In this document: piece by piece, positions 1-5,386 of the stretch | How the letters are laid out: every line of letters starts with the position of its first letter | Position numbering within the stretch: the first letter of the stretch is position 1 | Assembly (NCBI GenBank): GCA_004213235.1 | Contig: SHAI01000131.1 | Location: forward strand, 1 to 7,192 | Length of the DNA: 7,192 bases | Origin: Parvularculaceae bacterium | Lineage (GTDB): Bacteria > Pseudomonadota > Alphaproteobacteria > Caulobacterales > Parvularculaceae | Reading direction: 5' to 3' | Notes under the pieces: model-generated | The model's input: only the letters and a program-made list of their open reading frames with translations | Databases searched by the model: none | What the model was told of the DNA's origin: nothing | Position numbers and translations under genes: made by a program

Positions 1-144
1 AACCACCTCGCTCACGCGACCCTGATTTATCCCGAAAATCGCGGCGATGTAATGTTGCAACATCCCCTTCTCGAAATACAAAAATCGAATTTCGTTTGCC
101 ATTTCGGCAGTTACTGGCGGCGAACGCCGGCGTATTGATTTCAT
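1..144 (-). CDS. Small helix-turn-helix protein, 3' end cut by window edge
   Basis: The minus strand opens with an ATG at 144-142 and stays open for 48 codons to the window edge, so the C-terminus is missing. An AAGGA Shine-Dalgarno sequence (plus-strand 153-157) lies 8 nt before the ATG. Residues 1-10 are basic (MKSIRRRSPP). Residues 11-48 look like a compact helix-turn-helix: a first helix with TAEMANEIRFLY, then LQHYIAAIFG, a turn, and INQGRVSEV as the putative recognition helix. From memory, the pattern (Q)H.IAA.FG(I/V)NQGR(V/I)SEV recurs in short alphaproteobacterial and phage-associated proteins that are mostly annotated as hypothetical. DNA binding is inferred from this pattern only. 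The target and partners are unknown. It is divergent from the ABC permease, across an AT-rich intergenic region. Confidence 0.72.
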   Translation of the reverse strand, partial: MKSIRRRSPPVTAEMANEIRFLYFEKGMLQHYIAAIFGINQGRVSEVV

Positions 145-152
145 ATTAGAAA

Positions 153-157
153 TCCTT
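153..157 (-). promoter_or_regulatory. Ribosome binding site of the small HTH gene
   Basis: The plus strand TCCTT reads AAGGA on the minus strand, 8 nt before the ATG at 144. It supports both the reality of this otherwise short partial gene and its start. Confidence 0.65.
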
Positions 158-166
158 TTTAAAAAC

Positions 167-260
167 GCTCTTCCCGACTTGTAAGTGAAATTGAAATAGC
201 GTATTTCTCACTTGTTGGTGTGAGATGCTTTACATTTCACCGTGCTTGCTCGGAAAGAGC
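167..260. repeat. Nested inverted repeats, possible folded RNA or small extragenic element
   Basis: The outer arms GCTCTTCCCGA (167-177) and TCGGAAAGAGC (250-260) match at 10 of 11 positions. The one mismatch is C-A in plus-strand RNA but a G-U wobble in minus-strand RNA, so the helix is complete only if transcribed leftward. Inside are GTGAAAT (185-191) with ATTTCAC (234-240), GAAATA-gcg-TATTTC (193-207) and TCTCAC (206-211) with GTGAGA (220-225). AAGTGA (183-188) can instead pair with TCACTT (208-213), so alternative folds exist. CTTGTAA (178-184) is also complementary to TTACAAG (267-273) beyond the outer arm, a pseudoknot-like arrangement. This could be the leader of the HTH gene, an sRNA or a MITE/REP-like element. 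It matches no RNA family I know. Confidence 0.4.
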
Positions 261-270
261 TGAATTTTAC

Positions 271-329
271 AAGCACAAGTTTCTGCCAAGAGGATCGCAG
301 CAACGATCCTCTTGGAAAAACTTATGTTT
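271..329. repeat. Long hairpin with a perfect 12-bp stem
   Basis: CCAAGAGGATCG (286-297) and CGATCCTCTTGG (304-315) form a perfect 12-bp inverted repeat around a 6-nt loop (CAGCAA). The stem extends outward after small internal loops: AAGTTT (277-282) with AAACTT (318-323), then AAGCA (271-275) with TGTTT (325-329, one G-U in plus-strand RNA), for about 23 pairs in all. No T-run directly follows the stem on either strand, and both flanking genes read away from it. It is therefore not the terminator of a gene seen here. It could be an operator, part of an unannotated RNA, or a REP-like palindrome. Confidence 0.6.
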
Positions 330-377
330 TATTATGGGTGGATTCGCCATATCCGCCAATATTGGGCAAGCTTTTAA
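324..377 (+). CDS. Possible 17-residue aromatic-rich leader-type peptide
   Basis: ATG at 324 opens a 17-codon frame ending in TAA (375-377), MFYYGWIRHIRQYWASF. Seven of the 17 residues are aromatic. A weak ribosome binding site GGA (314-316) lies 7 nt before the ATG. Its two G residues form the base of the perfect stem at 286-315, so that fold would hide them. Short ORFs occur by chance, and nothing proves this one is translated. It is listed because the hairpin, ribosome site and peptide are spaced as in translationally controlled leaders. Confidence 0.2.
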   Translation: MFYYGWIRHIRQYWASF

Positions 378-450
378 TATTCCCCGTTTTTAACTAGTGC
401 GCGGCACGGACACGCATTCTTGAGGGTGCTTATTGCAACGGGGTTGTCTG

Positions 451-480
451 TTGTCAGATTTGACGTCGACAGTGTATCAT
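451..480 (+). promoter_or_regulatory. Candidate sigma-70-type promoter of the ABC permease
   Basis: TTGTCA (451-456, 5 of 6 to TTGACA) and TATCAT (475-480, 5 of 6 to TATAAT) are separated by 18 bp. Transcription would start near 487 and place the dyad at 492-540 in the 5' untranslated leader. An overlapping TTGACG at 460-465 has no good -10 partner. This was found by eye only. Confidence 0.35.
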
Positions 481-491
481 GCATTACATTT

Positions 492-540
492 TCGTCCGGC
501 TGGCGGGCGATGATGGAGATCGCGCGTCATCTCCGGACGA
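492..540 (+). repeat. GC-rich dyad in the permease leader
   Basis: TCGTCCGG (492-499) and CCGGACGA (533-540) are perfectly complementary over 8 bp. Inside them, GGAGAT (515-520) can pair with ATCTCC (529-534), or GATGA (509-513) with TCATC (527-531). These inner pairings compete with each other, and the first also shares two bases with the outer arm. The structure ends 4 nt before the permease ribosome binding site, so it could influence translation initiation or bind a regulator. There is no T-run after it, so it is not a terminator. Confidence 0.45.
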
Positions 541-544
541 CGTT

Positions 545-551
545 GGGGAGG
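545..551 (+). promoter_or_regulatory. Ribosome binding site that sets the permease start at 559
   Basis: GGGGAGG lies 7 nt before the ATG at 559 but only 1 nt before the in-frame ATG at 553. The second ATG is therefore the likely start, which removes two residues from the longest reading frame. Confidence 0.7.
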
Positions 552-558
552 TATGATC

Positions 559-2079
559 ATGTCGCCGACTTTACTGGTCGCGTGGCGAGAATATAAGCAA
601 TATGTATTTTCCCGCGGATTTCTTCTCTTTTTGATCGCGACGCCTGCATTGATGCTGGGGGCGGGATTGCTTTTCTCGCTTATAGATGACTCCCGGCCGC
701 AGCGGACATTTGTTGTTTATGATCAAACAGATCAATATGCGCCCCTGATTGATGAACAACTCGAAAAGCGGGCGCTGCGCCAGATGCTAACGGCGTGGGA
801 TATTTATCTGCAACTCGCACTCGACCCTGAGAAGGGTTCAGCAGAAGACCTTCCGGCACCTTTTGCGCCCGGCACCGATAGCCATGCGCGTATCCAGGCG
901 TTTCAGGCGGCTGGCGGTGTTGAGGCTGCGGGCCGGGTGGTCGCCCCTTTATTGCGTGAAGGTGCGCCCGCTTTTGTGCCGCCGCGCCCGCAGTTTCGCC
1001 GTTTGGCGCTGCCTGAAGCTGTCGCAAAAGCAAATTCCATGGAAGAGGCCGCGCGGATATTGGAACCTTATCTTCTGGGTGATGCGGACATTCCGGGTGC
1101 TGATCCCGGCGGGCTCTTTGCGGCGGTGCTAATTCCAGCTGATTTTGGAAATGATGAAAATGCTCCCCAGGCGCAGTTCTGGAGCAAGAATCTCACCGAT
1201 CCGGCATTGGAGGTTGCGCTCACCCGCGCGCTGCGTTCGGTGCTACGGCGCGAGGCGGCTGCGGAGCTGGGGATATCCGGTGTCGACCTTGAGCGTATCT
1301 CTGATATTGAAACGCCGATTTCCGTATATCAACCGGGCACGGATGATAGTGACGAGGCACTGGATGATGCGGACAGATTTGAAAAAGTTATTTTACCCGG
1401 CGTGATGACATATGTCCTGGTTGTCCTTGTGTTTGCAGTCGGTAACCCCCTGCTGACAAATACCATTGAGGAACGGTCCAATAAAATTGTTGAGGTGCTG
1501 CTTTCTTCGGTGACCGCGGATCAGCTCATGGTCGGTAAACTTTTGGGAATCGGTGCCGTTGGCCTTACCATGCCGTCCATCTTCCTGATAGGCGGCTTGG
1601 TTATTGCAGGCTTTGGGGTCAGTGGCACTGAAGTTATCCAGGAGATCATGGGCGCCCTGCTGCATTCCGGCTTATTGCCGGTTTTCTTTTTCTATTTTCT
1701 GGCCGCCTATATCATTTTTGCGATGATGTTTCTGGCAATCGGGGCCCTGTCGAATTCCATCCAGGATGCACAAACCTTCATGGGCCCGCTGATGATGCTG
1801 GTTTTCGCGCCGCTGCCATTCGTGATTGTGGTGTTTCAAAACCCCAATGGCCTGGTGGCGACAATTCTGACATTCATTCCATTGTATACGCCCTACGCCG
1901 TCATGATGCGGATTCAGTCTGATCCGCCGCTCGTAGAAATTCTCGGCGGGACGGCGTTGATGATTGCTTTTGCCGTGTTCCTTTCCCGCATGATGGGGCG
2001 GATTTTCAAAAATAATATTTTGAACCATGCGCCGCCAAAAGCGACGGAGATTTGGCGCCTGACGAAGAAGTCCGCCTGA
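559..2079 (+). CDS. ABC-2 type transporter permease, NatB-like
   Basis: This 506-residue inner-membrane protein is the membrane half of an ABC exporter. TM1 is at about residues 19-41, followed by a long extracytoplasmic domain of about 235 residues (roughly 42-277). Then comes a hydrophobic C-terminal half with about five to six segments (near 278-298, 327-352, 369-397, 407-427, 431-448, 459-477). After TM2 lies the motif EERSNKIVEVLLSSV (304-318), followed by a conserved-looking QLMVGKLLG. This motif is characteristic of NatB-like permeases of the ABC2_membrane_3 family. The basic tail (KNNIL...WRLTKK) is also typical. The extracytoplasmic domain has an Ala/Pro-rich, probably flexible middle (about 94-155). 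Start 559 is chosen by ribosome-site spacing. The likely ATPase partner is the gene at 2448. The substrate cannot be read from sequence; NatAB exports Na+, but many relatives differ. Confidence 0.9.
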   Translation: MSPTLLVAWREYKQYVFSRGFLLFLIATPALMLGAGLLFSLIDDSRPQRTFVVYDQTDQYAPLIDEQLEKRALRQMLTAWDIYLQLALDPEKGSAEDLPAPFAPGTDSHARIQAFQAAGGVEAAGRVVAPLLREGAPAFVPPRPQFRRLALPEAVAKANSMEEAARILEPYLLGDADIPGADPGGLFAAVLIPADFGNDENAPQAQFWSKNLTDPALEVALTRALRSVLRREAAAELGISGVDLERISDIETPISVYQPGTDDSDEALDDADRFEKVILPGVMTYVLVVLVFAVGNPLLTNTIEERSNKIVEVLLSSVTADQLMVGKLLGIGAVGLTMPSIFLIGGLVIAGFGVSGTEVIQEIMGALLHSGLLPVFFFYFLAAYIIFAMMFLAIGALSNSIQDAQTFMGPLMMLVFAPLPFVIVVFQNPNGLVATILTFIPLYTPYAVMMRIQSDPPLVEILGGTALMIAFAVFLSRMMGRIFKNNILNHAPPKATEIWRLTKKSA

Positions 2080-2095
2080 CGGGGTCGCGTGGGGC

Positions 2096-2287
2096 TCAGC
2101 CGGTGGTTTTTTCTGGGTCGTAAATATAAACGCGCCCGCAATAGCCACATTCCGCGCGCCCGTCGTCGAGCGAATACCAGACTTTCGGATGGCCAAGCGG
2201 GCCACCGCCACCATCGCAGCAAATTCGGTGATCCGCGACATAGATCACTTCAACAGGTGAGGTGGATTGGTGTTTTTGTTCTGTCAT
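2096..2287 (-). CDS. Zinc-finger protein of the zf-CHCC family (NDUFS6-like)
   Basis: This 63-residue protein carries CDGGGGPLGHPKVWY (24-38) and CGYCG (47-51), the C-x8-H...C-x2-C zinc site (C24, H33, C47, C50). The same pattern is found in the C-terminal domain of the mitochondrial complex I subunit NDUFS6 and in short alphaproteobacterial proteins. A role in respiratory complex I or its assembly is an inference from that family. The start is the ATG at 2287-2285, because AGGG (plus-strand 2296-2299) lies 8 nt before it and the conserved region begins soon after. A longer open frame reaches 2386 but has no support. Its stop lies 16 bp from the permease stop (convergent), and it is divergent from the ATPase, so it splits the two halves of the exporter. 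Confidence 0.85.
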   Translation of the reverse strand: MTEQKHQSTSPVEVIYVADHRICCDGGGGPLGHPKVWYSLDDGRAECGYCGRVYIYDPEKTTG

Positions 2288-2393
2288 GGGCAGTACCCTG
2301 GCAATGTCTTTCCTGCATCTGGTTTGGTCCGTGGCGCGCGCGGCGTCAAGCATCGGTTGGCGGCAAATGTCCCGGCGAGCATGCAATGGACGG

Positions 2394-2422
2394 TTGACCC
2401 GGCGCGACGGCCGCCCGATATC
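2394..2422 (+). promoter_or_regulatory. Candidate promoter of the ABC ATPase
   Basis: TTGACC (2394-2399, 5 of 6 to TTGACA) is followed after 17 bp by the weak -10 GATATC (2417-2422). Transcription would start near 2429, leaving a short leader that contains only the ribosome binding site. The antisense zinc-finger gene upstream makes a separate promoter for the ATPase likely. Confidence 0.35.
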
Positions 2423-2433
2423 TGAGCTTTGTC

Positions 2434-2439
2434 AAGGAG
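2434..2439 (+). promoter_or_regulatory. Ribosome binding site that sets the ATPase start at 2448
   Basis: AAGGAG lies 8 nt before the ATG at 2448. The frame is open back to 2262, but that extension overlaps the zinc-finger gene and resembles no ABC N-terminus. Confidence 0.8.
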
Positions 2440-2447
2440 CGCGGCCA

Positions 2448-3395
2448 ATGGCGTATACCGCCAATCCTGAAATTGCGATTGCAGCACGTGGGCTGAAGAA
2501 AACATACGCAGGGAACAAGAAGTCGCCGGCGAAGGAGGCGTTGAAGGGGATTGATCTGTCCATCCCGACGGGCTCGATTTTCGGTCTGCTGGGGCCGAAT
2601 GGGGCGGGCAAATCCACCTTCATCAATATCCTGTCGGGTTTGGTGCGCAAAACCGCCGGTGATGTTTCTGTCTGGGGGCTTGATATCGACGCCAACCCCC
2701 GTTCCGCGCGGGCCGCAATCGGCGTGGTGCCCCAGGAAATCACGATGGATGTGTTTTTCACGCCAAAGGAATCCTTGGAGATCACCGCCGGGCTTTATGG
2801 CGTGCCGAAAGAAAAGCGCCGGACAATGGAGATTCTCGATGCGCTCGGTCTCGCTGACAAGGCCGATGCCTATGTCCGCCAGCTGTCTGGCGGGATGAAG
2901 CGGCGGCTATTGGTTGCAAAAGCCATGGTTCACGCGCCGCCTATTCTTATTCTCGATGAACCTACAGCCGGCGTTGATATCGAATTGCGGCAGCGATTGT
3001 GGGACCAGGTGGTGGAGCTCCACAAACAGGGCACGACCATTGTCTTGACCACGCATTACCTGGAAGAGGCGCAAGAACTCTGTGATGAGATTGCCATCAT
3101 CAACCAGGGCGAGGTCGTGGCGTGTCAGCGAACTGATGAATTACTCGCGACCCTTGATCGCAAAACCCTGAAAGTCACACCAACAGAGCCCCTTGCTGTT
3201 GCGCCGGATCTATCACCGTTCGAGGCGGAATTATGCGTCGATGGAAGTCTTGCGATTCCCTATCGGCCGAGCGATGTACAGGTTCGGGATGTGTTAGACC
3301 GGTTGAATGATGCTGGAATTACAGTCCGTGATCTGACAACCGACGAACCAGACCTTGAAGATGTCTTTATGGATATGACTTATCGTTCCGGCTGA
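2448..3395 (+). CDS. ABC transporter ATP-binding protein, NatA/YadG-like
   Basis: This 315-residue cytoplasmic ATPase would power an ABC-2 exporter. All nucleotide-binding motifs are present: Walker A GPNGAGKST (49-57), Q-loop Q96, signature LSGGM (146-150), Walker B ILILDEP (166-172) with catalytic E171, D-loop AGVD (174-177) and switch H203 in TTHYLEEA. After the ATPase domain, a tail of about 80 residues ends in DLEDVFMDMT (302-311), the usual C-terminal signature of NatA/CcmA/YadG-type export ATPases. The length fits the family (E. coli YadG is about 308). The start is set by AAGGAG at 2434. The only permease in view, at 559-2079, is of the matching NatB class, so they probably form one transporter. 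Here the permease comes first and an antisense gene intervenes, whereas the two are usually adjacent. The substrate is unknown. Confidence 0.93.
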   Translation: MAYTANPEIAIAARGLKKTYAGNKKSPAKEALKGIDLSIPTGSIFGLLGPNGAGKSTFINILSGLVRKTAGDVSVWGLDIDANPRSARAAIGVVPQEITMDVFFTPKESLEITAGLYGVPKEKRRTMEILDALGLADKADAYVRQLSGGMKRRLLVAKAMVHAPPILILDEPTAGVDIELRQRLWDQVVELHKQGTTIVLTTHYLEEAQELCDEIAIINQGEVVACQRTDELLATLDRKTLKVTPTEPLAVAPDLSPFEAELCVDGSLAIPYRPSDVQVRDVLDRLNDAGITVRDLTTDEPDLEDVFMDMTYRSG

Positions 3396-3423
3396 TCAGT
3401 CGTGCGGGACCGTTCGTTTCGCG

Positions 3424-4284
3424 TCACTTGATGGGTGTCCAGGGCCGGCCCGCAGTGACGTTATCAACAGTATGTTGGCGCAGGGCCAATGTCACTTCGT
3501 TCGGGTCGCCGCGTAACTCTTCCGGCATGATCATATCGCCGAATGTCATGTGAAACGGCTTGCCGCGCTTGTTTAGCAGTTCATTGAACAGGGTAATATC
3601 GCGCAGTTCATCGCTCAGCCGCCAGAACCAGTAATACAGCCACGAATTGCGTGCCTGCACATGGGTTGGAATGACCGGACAATCATATTTTCGGGCAAAT
3701 ATGGCGACTGAGTTCATCCATTCCTGTTCGGTCAGTATTTTATTCTCGTCCATAAACGCCAGTCGGCCAGACGGGAAAAGAACAACACAGCGGTCTTCCG
3801 TAAACGCCTCTTTTGTTGCCTTCAAAGTCTCACGCGAGCGCTCGCGCGTGCGTTTTTCTTCCACCCATTCAACCGGGATGAGAACCTCGTTAAAGCGCTC
3901 ATTCACCCGAACTGCATCCCGATTGGCAAAAAAGATAACATCGGGACGCCGCTTCTTCAGCGCATCATACATTGCAATGCCATCGGCAATTCCGGTCGGG
4001 TGGTTGGCGGCAATCAGCACACGGCCTTTTTCCGGGATTTTCTCAAGGTCAGTTGTGGTGACATCAAGGGTCAGGAGATCACTTACGTGCTCCAGGGCAT
4101 CCACTCCCGACATTGGCGCGATTGCATCAGCCATGCGGATGGCGCTGCGATATTTCAGAATTGGATACAGAAAAGAACGGTAAAGCGGCCATAAGGGCCG
4201 CTGGATCAAATTTGCTGCCCGCTCTTCGATCAGTGTTGCAACAATGTGCTTGTCTGATTGTTTATCCACATCACCGCGGTCCAT
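3424..4284 (-). CDS. PlsC-like lysophospholipid acyltransferase
   Basis: From the ATG at 4284 this is a 286-residue acyltransferase of the PlsC/LPLAT fold, probably membrane-associated. It would transfer an acyl chain to a lysophospholipid or similar acceptor. The catalytic motif is NHPTGIAD (residues 93-100), an H-x5-D spacing like that of the hemolysin-like acyltransferases (NHPLGGLDG) rather than the classic H-x4-D. FPSGRL (170-175) is the glycerophosphate-binding motif. Further conserved-looking blocks are VIFFANRDAVRV, LIPVEWVEEKRTRE and LRDITLFNELLNKRG. The start is uncertain: the frame continues to an ATG at 4338 and a TTG at 4398 (324 residues), and none of the three has a good ribosome binding site. 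It is convergent with the ATPase (28-bp gap). It lies 249 bp downstream of rph on the same strand, and that gap shows no clear hairpin terminator. The exact acceptor is unknown. Confidence 0.85.
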   Translation of the reverse strand: MDRGDVDKQSDKHIVATLIEERAANLIQRPLWPLYRSFLYPILKYRSAIRMADAIAPMSGVDALEHVSDLLTLDVTTTDLEKIPEKGRVLIAANHPTGIADGIAMYDALKKRRPDVIFFANRDAVRVNERFNEVLIPVEWVEEKRTRERSRETLKATKEAFTEDRCVVLFPSGRLAFMDENKILTEQEWMNSVAIFARKYDCPVIPTHVQARNSWLYYWFWRLSDELRDITLFNELLNKRGKPFHMTFGDMIMPEELRGDPNEVTLALRQHTVDNVTAGRPWTPIK

Positions 4285-4533
4285 GGTTTGATCAGGCGAT
4301 AGTGCGCCATCCCGCGATGCTGGATGGCCGCGATGCATGCTTTTTAATCGTGAATGTACGGCATCCAAACTCAGAGCATCCTCGCTTTCAGGCGACAAAC
4401 GCCGCCGAACTATTAGGTAGTGTAGCGATAATCGGCAGGAGTGAAAGAGACCATATCTGGCGTTTATGTTTTGCGCCGCATCATTAATGCCGATTTACGA
4501 GTTTATTTCGAACGACCCATGCTGACTGTTGGC

Positions 4534-5244
4534 TTATTGAAGCGCCGCGTTTTGTGCGGATTTTAGCTCGGTGCAGCCCTGTTTCGCCAGGGTCAGCATG
4601 GCCTGTAAATGCTCTTCGGAGAATGGTGCGCCTTCTGCCGTGCCTTGCACTTCGACAAGCCCGCCCTGTCCGGTGATCACGAAATTCACATCGGCGTCCG
4701 CATTGGAGTCCTCAACATAATCCAGATCGAGAACCGGTGCCCCGCCGACAATCCCGCAGGAAATGGCCGCAACTGAGTCCATTATCGGATTGGTTTTGAT
4801 AACCCCGTCTTTTACCGCCCAGTTGCAACATTCCGACAGGGCGACCCACGCGCCGGTGATGGAGGCCGTGCGGGTGCCGCCATCGGCCCGGATCACGTCA
4901 CAATCGATCAGGATTTGCCGTTCGCCAAGCGCCTTTAAGTCAACCACGGCGCGAAGCGACCGGCCAATGAGGCGCTGTATTTCTTGGGTACGGCCGGACT
5001 GGCCCTTTTTGGCTTCGCGGCGTGTGCGTTCATGGGTCGCGCGCGGGAGCATGCCATATTCTGCCGTGACCCAGCCACGGCCCTGCCCACGAAGCCATGG
5101 CGGTGTTGTCTCATCCCAGGACGCTGTGCAAAGGACATGGGTGTCGCCGCATTTTATCAGGCATGAGCCTTCCGCGTGTTTGGCGAACCCGCGGTCCAAA
5201 ACGATGGGCCGCAATTCGTTGAAGCTCCGGCCAGATGGGCGCAT
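4534..5244 (-). CDS. rph: Ribonuclease PH
   Basis: This 236-residue enzyme is a phosphorolytic 3'-5' exoribonuclease that trims tRNA 3' ends, using phosphate to release nucleoside diphosphates. The family acts as a hexameric ring. The length matches the usual 238 or so. Diagnostic blocks are MRPSGR at the N-terminus, GRGWVTAEYGMLPRAT (55-70), GRTQEIQRLIGRSLRA (84-99, with R85 as the probable phosphate-binding arginine), DCDVIRADGGTRTASITGA (114-132) and the acidic cluster DLDYVEDSNADAD (173-185) near the active site. The ATG at 5244 is chosen over the longer frame to 5343 because AAGGA (plus-strand 5252-5256) lies 7 nt upstream and the family begins at MRPSGR. It is divergent from hrcA across 142 bp, an arrangement known from many alphaproteobacteria. 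Confidence 0.96.
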   Translation of the reverse strand: MRPSGRSFNELRPIVLDRGFAKHAEGSCLIKCGDTHVLCTASWDETTPPWLRGQGRGWVTAEYGMLPRATHERTRREAKKGQSGRTQEIQRLIGRSLRAVVDLKALGERQILIDCDVIRADGGTRTASITGAWVALSECCNWAVKDGVIKTNPIMDSVAAISCGIVGGAPVLDLDYVEDSNADADVNFVITGQGGLVEVQGTAEGAPFSEEHLQAMLTLAKQGCTELKSAQNAALQ

Positions 5245-5251
5245 ATCGCCG

Positions 5252-5256
5252 TCCTT
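5252..5256 (-). promoter_or_regulatory. Ribosome binding site of rph
   Basis: The plus strand TCCTT reads AAGGA on the minus strand, 7 nt before the ATG at 5244. It excludes the 33-codon N-terminal extension of the open frame. Confidence 0.75.
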
Positions 5257-5351
5257 TTCTAAACGTGAATTATTGGGAGAATTTCTGGTCTGGAGTGAGG
5301 TAACGAGACTGCCTGGAAAAGTCGAGAGGCATGCATCACGCAATCAGCATC

Positions 5352-5380
5352 TAGGCAAGGGCCGCGGTCTTGCTTAAAAT
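5352..5380 (+). promoter_or_regulatory. Candidate promoter of hrcA giving a nearly leaderless mRNA
   Basis: TAGGCA (5352-5357, 4 of 6 to TTGACA) and TAAAAT (5375-5380, 5 of 6 to TATAAT) are 17 bp apart. Transcription would start at about 5386-5388, on the hrcA ATG itself. This fits the absence of any Shine-Dalgarno sequence before hrcA. I see no CIRCE element (TTAGCACTC-N9-GAGTGCTAA) in the rph-hrcA gap and no clear RpoH-type promoter. Confidence 0.4.
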
Positions 5381-5386
5381 TCCCTC

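Larger units (their letters stand above)
145..558. other. AT-rich divergent intergenic region rich in inverted repeats
   Basis: About 410 bases separate the minus-strand HTH gene from the plus-strand ABC permease. I find no ORF of normal gene length in it. It holds, from left to right: nested inverted repeats (167-260); a long hairpin (271-329); a possible 17-codon ORF (324-377); a small hairpin GGTGGAT (337-343) with ATCCGCC (351-357, one G-T pair); the palindrome CCAATATTGG (356-365); a candidate promoter (451-480); and a GC-rich dyad just before the permease ribosome binding site (492-540). In 161-260, 42 of 100 bases are G/C, clearly lower than in the genes to the right. Confidence 0.75.

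Noticed and set aside
286..340. Rho-independent terminator at the perfect hairpin
   Set aside because: The stem is followed by AAAAAC on the plus strand and CAGAAAC on the minus strand, not by a T-run, and no gene reads into it.
2085..2115. Possible terminator after the permease (GGCTCAGCC followed by T6 at 2107-2112)
   Set aside because: The stem is only 3 bp, and the T-run is separated from it and lies inside the zinc-finger coding region.
2262..2447. N-terminal extension of the ABC ATPase frame
   Set aside because: It overlaps the start of the antisense zinc-finger gene and resembles no ABC N-terminus. A strong AAGGAG site serves the ATG at 2448.
3833..3846. Perfect 14-bp palindrome CGCGAGCGCTCGCG
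   Set aside because: It lies inside the acyltransferase coding sequence and is explained by alternating Arg, Ser and Glu codons (RERSRE).
4285..4533. Promoter or terminator between rph and the acyltransferase
   Set aside because: A weak TACACT -10 and a TTTCAC -35 can be picked out on the minus strand, and a 4-bp hairpin lies near the middle. Neither stands out from chance.
5286..5306. GGAGTGAGGTAACGAG as a CIRCE half-site
   Set aside because: It matches only part of GAGTGCTAA, and no complementary TTAGCACTC lies 9 nt upstream.
5245..5343. 33-codon N-terminal extension of rph
   Set aside because: RNase PH starts at MRPSGR, and a good ribosome site lies just before that ATG.
4763..5377. 204-codon plus-strand frame across rph
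   Set aside because: It is the antisense shadow of rph, with no ribosome site and no recognisable motif.
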